Assembly: GCA_034509495.1 (NCBI GenBank)
Contig: CM067507.1
Location: forward strand, 27,602,833-27,666,832
DNA length: 64,000 nt
Direction: 5' to 3'
DNA from: Acestrorhynchus altus
Lineage: Eukaryota > Chordata > Actinopteri > Characiformes > Acestrorhynchidae
Numbering within the stretch: the first letter of the stretch is position 1; each line of letters starts with the position of its first letter. The position numbers and the translations under genes were made by a program. This document shows, piece by piece, positions 12,640 through 23,999 of this stretch. The notes beneath the pieces are model-generated. The model made no database searches. It saw nothing but the letters and a program-made list of their open reading frames with translations, and had not been told where the DNA came from.

Positions 12640-13690
12640 GAGAATATAGGAATATATAATTACTGCTCACTTTATTGAGGAGACCTGTGCACATTAATAC
12701 CATCATGTAATCAACAAATCACTGTGAAATGTTGAAAACCATGCAAATAAGGACTGGTCACGTCAACCATCAGAATGAGGATAAAATGTGACCTCAGAGA
12801 TTGTCAGTGTCATTATTTTTGGTGCCAGATTGGCTAGTTTGAGTTTTTCTAGAATTGCTGATCTCTTGGGATTTTCAGCAAATCTAGGGTTTAGAATGTT
12901 GTAATGAAACACCATGTTGAAGACAGAGGATAACTGTAAGTCAGATAACTGCTATGTACAACTTTGTTGAGCAGAAGCATCTCAGAATGCAAAACACGTC
13001 CAACTTTGAGGTGGATGGGCTACAGCAGCAGAAAGCCATGTCTATTCCAATTCTGAAAACCAAGGACAGAAAGCTGAGTCTGCAGTGGGCAACAGACAGC
13101 TGCAGACTAGAAAAATATAGCCTGGTCTGATGAATCCTCTGCTCCTGCATACAGATGGTAGGATTAGAATTCAGTGCCAAAAACGTGAATCCATGGTCCC
13201 AACCTTTGTTTTATACAGTCCAGGCTGGTGGAGGTGAAATAATGGTGTGAGAAATATTTCTATACATACATTTGGCCCATTAATACCAATCTTGCTTGGA
13301 TGTCACAGCCATCACCGTATCAGAGTATGGTATAGAGCATAATCTTCTAATGAGATGATGGTGCACCATATCAAAAAAGTAATCTCAAACTGGTTTCATG
13401 ACCATGACAGGCGAGTTCAGTGTTCTTCAGAGGCCTCCCCACTGAGCATATTTCAATCCAGTCGAACACATCTGGGAAGTGGTAAAATAAGAAATTCACA
13501 AAAACTAGAGATTCACAACATGGAAGTGCTCCTTAAAAATCTGTAGAAAGTTCCTGATAAAGTACTTGGCATGGTAATGAATTCATCAGCTTTGACTTTT
13601 TTGCAGTATTATGTAAGAATTTATATTTCTTTATATTTCCTGGACTTCCCCTTTTGCCAGGAACTGAAATTTGCTCATTGAGGCACTCCT
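12640..13690 (+). pseudogene. Decayed Tc1-like transposase element
   Basis: Broken plus-strand frames read as a Tc1/mariner-type transposase, for example the 'TDRQLQTRK.. PGLMNPLLLHTDGR' stretch near 13090-13160 and 'VQAGGGE' near 13220. These are followed by 'SNWFHDHDRRVQ' near 13385 and a region corresponding to the conserved 'NPIEHLWEVV' block at about 13450-13480. The left end, 'tgctcactttattgagg', resembles the terminal repeat of this family. Frameshifts and stops throughout show it is inactive. A second fragment of the same family lies at 38.2-38.4 kb. Confidence 0.6.
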
Positions 13691-14212
13691 CAAGAAAGGC
13701 TTTGCTTTACACATGCATATCTGGACAAGCTGATAGTAATATTAATGGATTTTTCACAAATACGATGGGTTATGCAGCAATACGTAGTTCTGGTGAGTTT
13801 TGTCCCGTCTACTTTATCAAAGTTCTATAGTGCAGTTAGCAGAATGTTTAGCTAGCTGTTATAAGATGCTGTTCCCTTTATTACAAGTCAGTGGAACATC
13901 ATAATTTTGCCATTATTTTAAAGTAAAACAAAATATGCCATGTTGATCTAAATGGTCAGAGGCTACAGTTTTGGTTTTTTAACAGTTCATACTGAAAAAG
14001 ATTTGTATTACTGAGTACTATTCTATGATTTCATTTCTAGATGTTTCTATTGTCCAATATTCTAACATCTCTAATGACGTTTCTTTGCATTTGAAACCAT
14101 TTCATTGGCAGCGTAAGTATGTTACATTCTCTTGAGTCCTGTAGCAACGGTGCTACTTAAAATCCAAAGTGAGGTTTCATAATGGATCTACAGTACTTTC
14201 AGTCTTTCTCTT

Positions 14213-14213
14213 T

Positions 14214-14260
<47 letters not shown>

Positions 14261-14317
14261 TGTGTGTGTGTATGCGTGCGTGCGTGCGTGCGTGCATGCG
14301 TGCGTGCATTCGTGCGG
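14213..14317. repeat. Compound (GT)n-(GTGC)n microsatellite
   Basis: A GT run to about 14270 passes into a GCGT/GCAT tetranucleotide run. Confidence 0.95.
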
Positions 14318-14766
14318 GGGCTGTGAAGTGCTCTGCCCTTTCTCCTCATGTGGGCCTGACCTTGTTTCTCATCCTCCCCTATCATCCTCCTTCTCCAGTT
14401 TCCCTCCTTCACCTTCAAGCAGATTCCCAGAATTTGCAGAGAAGAGCTTAATTTTGTGTTGTGCTGCAGTCCACTCAAATGGATCAAATTAGCACTAATA
14501 AGTCAAGATGATTCATTTCCATGAGCCAGTTTGAGAGTTCTCATCCAAATCCAAAATTATATGTTTAATTTTTACCTAGTACTTATTTTTTCTCCCACTT
14601 GTCTTTATTCTCAGAAAGTTCACTGTATTGGCAGGAATCCATTGTATGTTTTGTTATTTGCACACAAATAAGCACAAACTTGCAGACACACTTGTGTGGT
14701 ACTTGTAATTGTGTGCTACTACAGTTATTATCCTCCTTCAGTGCTTGAAATGAAATGCTAGTTAGG

Positions 14767-14768
<2 letters not shown>

Positions 14769-14847
<79 letters not shown>

Positions 14848-14848
14848 T
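14769..14848. repeat. (TC)n microsatellite
   Basis: CT run of about 80 bases with two small interruptions. Confidence 0.95.
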
Positions 14849-15346
14849 TCATTCTTCTCTCCCTTAGTTCCCATTTGCTCTGTAGGTATTTTTCAGTCAG
14901 CATTAATTGTGTGTTTATTGCAACTGCCCATCACTCTTTCATTGTCTCTCTTTCCCGTCTGCTCTCTCTATTTTTAATGCAGTGTGTTTTTGCATAGTCA
15001 TTCGATGTGCGCATTAGTGTCTGTAGTTCTTATATTGATTTTGTCCGTTTATGGCCCTAAGCAGATATGGAGACTATGCAGACTCTGGATGGTAATTCAA
15101 AACAGAGGCAATTCCAATACCTCAGCAGGACTACAGGGAGAAAATGCTTCTGAATAGCCACTGATGTTTCTTATGTCTCTGATGTTATATAAGAGGAACA
15201 CAATGAGGAATATAGTTTTCACATCATCATAAACATAGTACTAATTTGAAGATTTGGTGTTTTAAAAATCATTTGCCTTTGTTAAAGTTCAGTGACTTTC
15301 ATATTATTTAAGAATAAGATTATTTTGACATTATGTGAGACTGTAA

Positions 15347-16027
15347 GGTTGATGATCAGGATATAAATACCTGCAGGGTATGTGACAGGGTTCATAGATT
15401 GAGAAGAGGTGGTACAGGGCAGTGAATGTGTCATGTATCTGTCTTTGTTTTGTTTACTGTTCCATGTGCTTTAGAGCACATGTCATGTCTCCTCCCATTC
15501 CCAGCTGTGTTCCATTCGTAACCCTGCCCCATCGTCATCATGTCCCAGCCTTGTCCAATGTGACTGTGTATATAAGTCCCTTGTTTTTGTTAGTCCTTGT
15601 CGGTCTTTGTTGTGGTTATATGGCTTTGTGCTTATTTGGTTATATGACTTCGTTGGTTTCTCGTCGTGTTTATTTCTACCCTGTTAATAAATACAACCCA
15701 GCATGTACGTCCGCAACTACCTGTGTCCGTGAGCGTTACAGAATGTCTCATTCATTGTGTGGAAAATGGGTCACAAAGCAGATGTTAATGATTGACTAAA
15801 AGGAGGGATTGCATTTGGTTGTACCAAAAACCATAGTGTGAAGTTTAATTTGCATGTATCAAAGTGTACCATCATACAATTCTCGTTGGAATGTCCAAAT
15901 GCAATCAGTTCTTTTTGCTGATCAACATCGGCAGTGTCTGTTTTTTTTTTCACTGCACGGTACCACCTCTTCTCAATTTATGAATCCTGTCACACACCCT
16001 GCAGGCATTTATATCCTGATCATCATA
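15347..16027. mobile_element. Inverted-repeat (MITE-like) element split by a solo LTR
   Basis: The arm at about 15349-15425 ('gatgatcaggatataaat', then 'gacagggttcatagattga') is matched in reverse complement at about 15949-16025, with only a few differences over roughly 75 bases. Removing the 312-bp LTR and one target copy leaves an element of about 360 bp. No transposase is present and the superfamily is unknown. Confidence 0.7.
15429..15740 (+). mobile_element. Solo LTR with 5-bp target duplication
   Basis: The 312-bp block begins TGTCATGTATC and ends GAGCGTTACA, the TG...CA form of LTRs. GAATG occurs at 15424-15428 and again at 15741-15745, an exact 5-bp target-site duplication. Inside are a TATA-like 'tgtatataagtccc' at about 15567 and an AATAAA poly(A) signal at about 15687, which set plus-strand orientation. 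No internal retroviral region flanks it, so it is a solo LTR left by LTR-LTR recombination. The 5-bp duplication and TG/CA ends fit the Gypsy or Bel-Pao type. Confidence 0.85.
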
Positions 16028-16409
16028 TTCCAACACTTTCTGCAGGAGCCTAAAATGACTTCAGCTTTAAACATGCAAGCTGCTAATGTTTTGTCCAATG
16101 AGCTTATTTGACTGTTCCCAGTGAAACTATGACTCTGTCGAGCAAAAACATAATCCAAAGCACAAGCAGTTCTACACAGAAGACAAGAGAAGAACAGAAA
16201 AACAAGGAGCATTTGTTTGTGTGCATATGAGACCAATACAGTGCCAGTCTACACCATTTTCAGCCACACCACTGAGACGGCAATAAATCCCTGACAAAAT
16301 GCTAAATGCTTCCAGTTGCCATTTCTCCATCAGACTGCTTGTCTGACCATGGCAGCTGTTTCTTCAGCCCAATTAGAATGGATAAGACCATCACAGTGTT
16401 CGTTGTTTG

Positions 16410-16428
16410 CTCTCTCTCTCTCTCTCTC

Positions 16429-16476
<48 letters not shown>
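16410..16476. repeat. (TC)n microsatellite
   Basis: CT run with one 'ac' interruption, followed by a short cagcag run at about 16483-16508. Confidence 0.95.
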
Positions 16477-16480
<4 letters not shown>

Positions 16481-16509
16481 CCAGCAGCAGCAATAGCAGC
16501 AGCAGCAGT

Positions 16510-18200
16510 GGCTGAGAGGCATAATCAGCTGTAGTTGCCATACAGAGCACAGCTCAACATGGAGATAACACAGTGCTTTATTTAAGGTAATTTGATTTGA
16601 GACAAGCACAGCTGGTCCAGCCGCTATGCGAGGACGCCTGGCCAGAACATACAAAGCATTAGACCTCTGAGAGTTAGTCAGCAGCTGTAATGCACTCTGT
16701 ACACCCTCATCAGAGCTGCCCACGCTTGTGTGTGGTGAGTACACTGTAATTGGATTGTGCTGCCTGATGGCTAAATGGCTAAGAAATGATGATGAGAATT
16801 GTAGTGAGAGCAAAGTGTTTTGTTTCTGTTGAGAAATGGACAGAGGGAGAGACAGAAAACACTCTCCCTCTTAGAACATCTGCATATGGAATTGCTGAAG
16901 TTTTGCTTTTTACAAGTGTTTACATCAGAGTTGATCAGACAAATTAGTCATCATTCATTTCTTTGTCCTGCGGCTTTTGTATTTGTGAGATGATCAGCTC
17001 CGTAGTTATTAGAACATTCAGATAAACTTGATATTCTATTAAGGAAAGATGCACATTGTGCTTCGAAATGTATATATGACACACAAATTGGTTCTCCAGT
17101 CCAGTACTTGATTACAACAGATTTGCAAAAATAATTACTGTAAATGAGATTAGTGTGGTTATTCCAGCTGTGGTGGAAAGCTGAATTGTTCTTCATTGAT
17201 TTGTCAGCTGCACAGGGTGAGAAGCATTTTAGAGAGCTTTGCAAAAAGATTGTTTTATTCTTACTGATTTTATCACCCGCAGGGAAACAATTCACATTCA
17301 TTTTTGTGTTTTCATGCAGAAACTAAAAGTCCAACGAAAGGAAATTAGTTTGTCACAGAATGGTGACGGTCACTTGTTTCAAAGTGGATTAGCTAAAACT
17401 ATTTTATTCATTCTTTTTCATTTCATATGTGTTTTTTCTATTTATTTAATTGTTTTTTGTTTGGTTGTTTGTTTGTTTTTCGTTGTTGTCCTTTTAAGTT
17501 CTTTTCACTGTAAATAATGATTATAAACAGTAGAGAACAATTATGTCACACAAAGTTTCTGTGTTTCAAATGAAAAGTGTATATTAATGTTGGCCTAAAA
17601 TAACACTGAATTGGGTTGAATCTTGGACCCTTTCATCATGTAGAATTTTTAAATATCCGCAGGATATTGGCACTAATTGTGTTTAACAAGCCAGTTCTGT
17701 ATTGGTGTTTGAGATGATTGTCTTTTTGGTTCTCCCTACAGCCTTCATGTGAGGGCACCTCCAATGCTAATTGAAATTTCCTGAAATTTGGTGGAATTTA
17801 GAACTTCCCTTTCCCCCTGAATTCATTTGGTCTTTGACATTAATGAAATACAAAAGCTTTTTGATGATTGGCAGCAAAATAGCAACCATCCAACCATCCA
17901 ACATCACATTTGATGGCAGCTGTGAAGTGCTTTTATGAGACCCTCTTTTCATGCTGCACATGCCAGGGATGTAGACTGCCAATAAGTTCTATTTTAGTCT
18001 AATCTGGCTAATGCACCAGGTTCCACTCCAAATGTGAATGACATTTGGCCAAGTCCATATGCTTGGCTTTGTTGACTAGATTCTGTATGGCTGCACTTGG
18101 TACTTATTGTCATGCAAGTCTCTTTAATCTGCATTCAAGCTGGATTAGTTTTACTAGAGGAGGTCATGTTTAAGATAAATGATTGGCTGACTACATATAT
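16510..18200. other. Intergenic, no gene recognised
   Basis: No host exon is seen. An 85-base stretch at about 16970-17060 matches a stretch at 18845-18930 (see findings). The rest is unique AT-rich sequence. Confidence 0.5.
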
Positions 18201-18204
18201 GGAT

Positions 18205-18735
18205 AACAAATACTGGGACACCTGCTTATTCATTATATCTTCTGAAATTGAGGGCATTTAGACTTTATCCTGCTTTTGTTGGAGTACCTGACTCTACTGT
18301 CCAGGGAAGGCTTTCTGTTAGATTTCAAAGCATTGCTGTGAAGATTTGATTGCATTCAGCTACAAGAGCAATCAGTTATGAAGTGATGAGGAGAAGAGCA
18401 TTATGGAGGTCAGGCCAAGATCCTGACCTCAATAATGCTCTTCTCCTCATCACTTCATCCCCAACTACTTAACTCATTCCAAAAACAATTCCACTGCTCC
18501 ACAGCTCAATACTGTGGAGCTTTATAACCCTCTAGCCCATTCCAGCCATTTAGCATGGAGCCAATAAGTTCATGTTTATCTGCTCCAGAGAGTTCTATCC
18601 TATTGGCACTACTTCTCTATAGGGACTAGATAAGCTGTGTGTGCATTTGCACATCTGTGTTAGCAATGGGTTCAATGTATAGTAGCTGACTGCATACATT
18701 AGAAGGGTTGTTCACAAACATTTGGACATAAAGTG
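18205..18735 (-). mobile_element. Non-autonomous Tc1/mariner-type element, copy C, with internal hairpin
   Basis: Reverse-orientation copy of the 9.4 kb family: left end 'tactgggacacctgctta', interior 'atgtttatctgctccagag', right end 'acaaacatttggacata'. It carries a nearly perfect inverted repeat at about 18379-18461 that is not obvious in copies A or B. Confidence 0.75.
18379..18461. repeat. Long near-perfect hairpin
   Basis: The arm 'gaagtgatgaggagaagagc...' is followed after a short loop by its reverse complement '...gctcttctcctcatcacttc'. Arms are about 36 bases with one or two mismatches and a spacer under 12 bases. It could form a cruciform, or an RNA hairpin if transcribed. Confidence 0.85.
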
Positions 18736-18824
18736 CAAGGTCTGAAATTTCTGGACTGAAACATCATAGTCTGGGTATTAACATTAGTGAAGTTAAAAAA
18801 AAGTACAAACAAAGTTGTTGAACA

Positions 18825-19052
18825 ATGATGTGCAATCCTTCAGTCAGACATGCATTTGTGAAAGGATTAGCTCCATTGTTATTAGAACAGCCAGATAAAA
18901 TCAATACTCTATTAAGGAAAGATACACATTCAGAAACAGAGCTGATTCAAATAAAACATCTACAGCTGCAGTTGGACCATTTATACATAGAGCTTATTAA
19001 AGGAGTCTGGGTAAGTTTAAAGGTGAATAAAATAGTAGTGCATTTCCTTTGA
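18825..19052 (+). other. 75-codon open frame, unknown
   Basis: The frame reads 'FVKGLAPLLLEQPDKINTL', then an amphipathic 'LQLQLDHLYIELIKG' stretch. It is flanked by no clear splice sites and matches no family I recognise. A diverged second copy of its first third, with stops, occurs at about 16970-17060. It is therefore more likely part of an old dispersed repeat than a host exon. Confidence 0.25.
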
Positions 19053-19472
19053 AAAAACAAAACTCTAAGCATAAAAAAGCAATGCTTTATGAAAAAAAAG
19101 AAGCACATTTTGTAATAAATAAAAAGTTTCACCTTTCTCTTAGGTTCCACCACATACTGTAAGTCATTATTTTTGTATCAAAAGCAAGAAAATGCAGATT
19201 TCCTAAGGAGAGGTGATGCTGAGATGCCTTTGAACAGGGTTCAAAAGCAATGGTTGATGCATACTGGAAATGGGAGCACAATTCAGGACTGTTTTATTTT
19301 TGGCATGTGTTATGAATTCACATCACAGGAATGCAAAACCAACATGAATCAGGCCAGAAGAGGTTCTCTTGATGCTCCATTTCACTATAGTATCATATTG
19401 ATAAAGAGAATGAAAATTATCTTGAATATGATGAAAACTATCATGTAGTAGCAAATTCACATCAAATGCCAC

Positions 19473-19541
19473 CCATCCATCCATCCACCCATCCATCCAT
19501 CCATCCATCCATCCATCCATCCATCCATCCATCCATCCATC
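19473..19541. repeat. (CATC)n tetranucleotide repeat
   Basis: CCAT repeated about 17 times with one interruption. Confidence 0.95.
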
Positions 19542-19659
19542 GCATACTTTTGCTATCCTTTTGAGAGTGTAACCAACCTGTAAAGTACAAAGAAACCTCA
19601 CATATACTGTGTTGATGTACACACTGACATGCATATTTTTTCTGTGTGTATTTGTGCAG

Positions 19660-19694
19660 TTTTTCTGACCATTGGGGCAGAGAAGTGTGGCGAT
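19660..19694 (+). other. Possible 5' UTR segment of the npr1-like gene
   Basis: A pyrimidine-rich tract ending 'tttgtgcag' (19651-19659) could be a splice acceptor 35 bases before the chosen start codon. This would imply an upstream noncoding exon. Transcription could instead begin nearby, and no promoter element is clear. Confidence 0.3.
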
Positions 19695-20460
19695 ATGAGG
19701 CTGCTGCGGTGCTGCTTAGAGGGAGACCAACTCCCTTTGGCCCAGCTGTTGCTGTTGCTCTGCTGTTCTACCACTTATACCCATGCCAGATTATTTCACT
19801 CTCGTGAGCCCCACAAGCACAACCATAAGCATGAAAACATCACATTGGCCATTATCCTGCCTAGGTACAATACTTCCTATCCCTGGGCCTGGCCTCGTGT
19901 GGGCCCTGCCATGGAGCATGCCATCAGCCTGGTGAACTCCAACCCATCCCTCCTACCAGGCTATAGCCTGCAGTACGTCTTTGAAAGCAGCGAGAATGCT
20001 GAAGGAATCTGCTCAGAATCCATTGCCCCACTCATGGCTGTGGACCTGAAATTCACCTATGAGCCGTGGGCCTTCATCGGCCCAGGCTGTGACTACACCT
20101 CCTCTCCTGTGGGCCTTTTCACCACCCACTGGGGTCTCCCCATGATCACAGCGGGTGCACCAGCCGTGGGCTTCTCCGATCGCTCTGATGCCTACACATC
20201 CATCACTAACACGGGCCCCACGCACAAGAAGCTGGGTGAGTTTGCCTTGCACATCTGCAGGCACTTCGGATGGAACCAGCATGCGCTGCTGATGTTTGCC
20301 GATAGCAAAATGGGTGAACGTGAGTGCTACTTTGCCATGGAAGGCCTGTACACTGAGCTGAAAGAAGTCAACATGACCATGGTGGATCTCGTGTTTGAGG
20401 AGAATAGTCGGCCGGTCAACTACTCGGAACACCTGCAGAAGATAAAGGAGGAGGGCAGGG
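19695..20460 (+). CDS. npr1: Natriuretic peptide receptor, first coding exon (npr1-like, partial)
   Basis: Encodes the N-terminal 255 residues of a natriuretic peptide receptor (particulate guanylyl cyclase family), a cell-surface receptor that binds ANP/BNP-type hormones. Residues about 1-30 form a leucine-rich signal peptide, and the ligand-binding receptor domain begins near residue 48. Key stretches are 'NTSYPWAWPRVGPAMEHAI' (59-77), 'SSENAEGICSE' (98-108), 'APLMAVDLK' (111-119), 'FIGPGCDY' (127-134) and 'LPMITAGAPAVGF' (148-160). Cys106/Cys132 and Cys188/Cys211 fit the family's disulfide positions, and N48, N59, N226 and N242 are N-glycosylation sites. The exon ends at a strong GTGAGT donor in phase 1. 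The 'SYPW.W.RVGPA' and 'SSENA.G.CS' wording is closer to NPR1 than to NPR2 or NPR3, and a chtop gene in the window supports this. Start: the ATG that opens the signal peptide, rather than an in-frame ATG at 19629. Oddity: no further exons were found downstream in this window. Confidence 0.85.
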
Positions 20461-21590
20461 GTGAGTGCCTTGACTTCTACTGCACTAGCAGGCATTTGGG
20501 CTTTGGGATTTGTTTGTACATGTTGTTACACCTCTTTAGAACCCCTTAATGCACTGCTATTATACCATTTTGACTTGTAATACTGATAGCAAATCCAGCA
20601 TTATGCAGGAATTGGTACTTCTTGCTTTTGGCAAGTGAAATTTGCACTTGGAGCTAATCCTAAAGCATGCACTTTTCACATGCATTTAAAAGCTGAGAGA
20701 TACACATCCAGCATATAAAGTTAAAGAACCATGTAGACTGACGTGGTACAGATATTGCAGAATTTTACACTAGTATGACTCTTTTTATGCAGAGTTACAT
20801 AGTTCCTGGCATTGTTTTCTTGCCTGTTTTGTGAGAGAGGTTTAATGCAGTTAACGTGCACGTGGAGCAAAGACAAAGGTACCATTCTATGTGTTACAGG
20901 TCAGTGAAGCACCAATATAATGGTGCTTTAAGAGCGAGTGGCAATTTAGATATAATTACCCTTGTTGGAGTGGGTGCCCTGATTCTAGCTTGTGTTAGAC
21001 TCCTTGCAGAATCTTGTGTGCTTATGTGCCTGGTATGTACGATATCCCCACACATTCACAGATGTGGGTCCACATATGGATCCTTAAATCTCAAATATTT
21101 TACTATTTCCCTGTCTATACTTCCCAGTGCTCTCAGAAAGACAGCTGTGAAGGTTATAAAGCAAACAACACTTTAATTCAGTGTTTGTATGATGTATTTT
21201 GCCATCTCATTCACTGTTCTGAGAACAATAGGTTGTGTATTAATGATCACTGCACCTAACCTTGCACTCTTGTGAGGAAAGAATATGGTCTAATTCATCT
21301 ACAGGATGAATAACATCAGCAAAAAAAATGTCTGCTGAATCTAACACCAGTCACAAATATTTTCTTTTGTGATATGTGACATATTTATTTGTTCCTCACT
21401 GGCCTTTCTATCAGAGACGTGTGTGAAACAGCAGCTGTGACACTTGCTTGAATCCAAACTGCCTGTTGAACCAAATTCCTTTTTTGAGAGGAAAATGTGT
21501 CAAAACTGCAAAGAATTCTGATTTCACAGTTTTTCTGATGGTAGATACAGTGACAAATAATGTTTAAGTAAACTGGCATGAGAAATTATT
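20461..21590. other. Downstream of npr1 exon 1, no further exon recognised
   Basis: Begins with the exon 1 splice donor GTGAGT. No stretch resembling the rest of the ligand-binding domain, the transmembrane segment, the kinase-homology domain or the cyclase domain was seen by eye. Confidence 0.5.
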
Positions 21591-21596
21591 GGACAA

Positions 21597-21785
21597 AGAA
21601 TGTTGGAGATGGAGTTGCCGGGCAGAAGGAGAAGAGTTAGACCTGAGAGAAGGTTTATGAATGTAGTGAAGGTGGACCTGGAGATGATTGGTGTAGCAGT
21701 AGGCAGGGGACAGGGCAAGATGGAGGCAGATGATCCACTGTGGCGACCTCTAAAGGGAGCAGCTGAAAGAAGAAGAAGAAACTGG
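21597..21785 (+). mobile_element. RTE-type LINE 3' end
   Basis: A 5'-truncated fragment: 'gttggagatggagttgccgg', then 'gatgatccactgtggcgacc', then 'tctaaagggagcagctgaaa', ending in an agaagaagaagaa tail. The 'tgtggcgacc..taaaggga' plus GAA-repeat ending is the known 3' end of fish RTE-like LINEs. Confidence 0.65.
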
Positions 21786-21789
21786 CATG

Positions 21790-22890
21790 AGAAATTTGGG
21801 TTTGCTTATGTGGTCTTCTTTAATATTTAATAAGTTAAAGCAGCAAAATGTGGGAATTAGTATTTTTTGCTCTTGTGCTCTCCCTGCAGTTGGGAGGTGT
21901 AATTCAATTTTACACCACTGTCATAAATACAAACTGCACAAACAAGAACCTAAGAGGTACAGAACCACCAATGAAAGTGAAAGAAGCACGTGGACAGTCA
22001 TGGTATACTGATGTTACAGGATTTTCCAGAAATATAGCTAGCATAAGTTCCAATTCTTTTGAGTGTTGTCCCAACCACTTCACTACACAGTGCAGTAGGA
22101 ATGTTTCATTCCAGAGTCTAGTGACATTGTCCTTATTACAGGTCTCAAAATGATTTTGAAGGTGTTACCGCATGTACATGAAGCTTTATTAAACCAGATT
22201 AAGCAAGATTAAGCTATATCTGAGTCTTTTATCTTTATGGAAAATGCTTGTCCAGAAAAGCATATTCATGGCATTATAGTTGTAGTTATGTCATTTGATC
22301 TTTGAATATTCTAAAACTAAACTACAAACTTTAGTTCCACTCCCTTACAGTTTTCGTCCCTCTTCATCCGGTCAGCCCTACAGTATTTCTTCCAGTAGGG
22401 CAAACTGCTCTGTTATCTTTAATTATTTAGAGTGTGTTTTTTCCCAGCTATAACTACTCTGATTTATTGTCCAATGTGATCACACCAAGCAAAAGAACAC
22501 AAGGGTAGTATCTGTCACTGCATAATATACTACACATATTTCTGCAGAGGGCCTACCTAGGACATAGAGCAAGAAAGAAAAGGAAAAAAGGAAGTAATAA
22601 AGATGTAAAATACTGAAATAGCTTTTTTTATACTGCCAGTGATTTTGCATCATTTATTTTATTGAATATAAAGATCTGCATACCGTGCTAAACTGACTTT
22701 GACACATCATTTACTGCATTGTGGTTAATTGAAGCAACACTCATAGACTAGTCATATATTTAATTAATTTCTTTTCAGTCAAACTCTTAAATAATGAAGT
22801 AGAAATCTGTTCATTAGTCTTTAATTGATCTGCCTCTGAAAAGAGCATGGGTGACTCCAAAAAGCTTTGTTTTTCAGTGTGGACAGAACA
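21790..22890. other. Intergenic or intronic, no gene recognised
   Basis: AT-rich sequence. The open frame at 21848-22153 (101 codons) has no recognisable family. Confidence 0.5.
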
Positions 22891-22892
22891 AT

Positions 22893-23073
22893 ATCCTGTA
22901 TTTTTCAGACTTTAAGCCGCTACCTTTTTTTCCGTACATTAAACCATGCGGCTTATAATGAGGTGCTGTTTTATCTTCTTATATATGTTATTTTCCAGGT
23001 TTTTTTTTTTTTTTTTTAACTTTGCGGGTGTGGCTTATAGTCCGGTGCGGCTTATAGTCCGGAAAATACGGTA
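22893..23073. mobile_element. Short inverted-repeat element ('ccggactataagccgc' family)
   Basis: The left end 'tgtatttttcagactttaag' matches the reverse complement of the right end 'cttatagtccggaaaatacg'. An extra inner 'gcggcttatagtcc' repeat and a poly(T) run lie inside. About 180 bp with no coding capacity. I recognise these ends as a widespread MITE type but do not assign a superfamily. Confidence 0.65.
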
Positions 23074-23915
23074 TATAAGAGAAAGGCATTCTTGATTGTG
23101 CAGATTTTGTTTCACTTTCGACTGCCTTGCAACCAACATACTTGGAATGAATGTTTCTTTTGCATTAATATTAGTTTTCTAATTATAAGAATAGTGTATA
23201 CAAGATAAGTATGAAATGTGTGCTTTAACATTTATCTCAAATCCCAGTGGGGTTCAAAAATGTCCACACAACAGCATTCATTAACAGAGGTCACAAGCAT
23301 TGACAAACATATAAGGGAGCTCAGCACATTGTATCAGATTAGTTGGCATTTCCTGTGAAAACAGGCTTTATCATTTGCCTGCTTGACTTCACTTTGCTGG
23401 CCTTTAAAGTTAGTTCACACTGGTCTAGTAAGTGAAATAAGTAGATACTGTCATTAAGAGACTGTCAGGACAGAGGACTGTGAAGATTCAGCTGGCAGTG
23501 TAATCAGTTCAATTCCTCTTTTTATAAGCCATATCACAATAAAGCTTGATAAAATTACAGGACAAGGAGCTCAGTGTGAGAAATGTAAACAAAGTAGCCG
23601 ATATCAGATGCGTGATGTTTTTGCGCATATGTAATGTTTGTCTGTTCACAAGTGAGATTTGCACATGTTCTGTGTTCTATGTTGTATTCCTATATGAAGA
23701 TCTCCTGCTCTTTACTAAAGGAAGAAAAGGAGCCCACCATGGTAGAGGGAGACTGAAGACAGACTAGGATGGAGGTTAACCTCTTGGACTATAAGTCTAT
23801 TATTCAGTTATTATTCATAAGACTTGTTATTCAGTAACTATAGTGAAATTAATATGTAAGTTATATACCGGGATGTGAGAAGTGATGACCACAGCACTCC
23901 CAGATTTCAAATCCA

Positions 23916-23917
<2 letters not shown>

Positions 23918-23988
<71 letters not shown>
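23918..23988. repeat. (AT)n microsatellite beside an assembly gap
   Basis: TA run that ends 11 bases before the run of N. Confidence 0.95.
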
Positions 23989-23992
<4 letters not shown>

Positions 23993-23999
23993 CAATTCA

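Noticed and set aside
14169..14492. Cysteine/valine-rich open frames of about 100 codons
   Set aside because: Produced by reading through a GT/GTGC microsatellite in several frames.
19629..19694. Upstream in-frame ATG for the npr1-like exon
   Set aside because: Using it would add 22 residues before the signal peptide and would cross a good splice acceptor at 19659. The ATG at 19695 gives a normal signal sequence.
19695..20460. npr2 or npr3 as the identity of the receptor exon
   Set aside because: The SYPWAWPRVGPA, SSENAEGICS and TAGAPAVGF wording fits NPR1 better, and chtop is an NPR1 neighbour in human. Not fully excluded without a phylogeny.
20013..20495. 160-codon minus-strand open frame opposite npr1 exon 1
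   Set aside because: Shadow of the real exon, a result of its GC-rich codon use. No family match on that strand.
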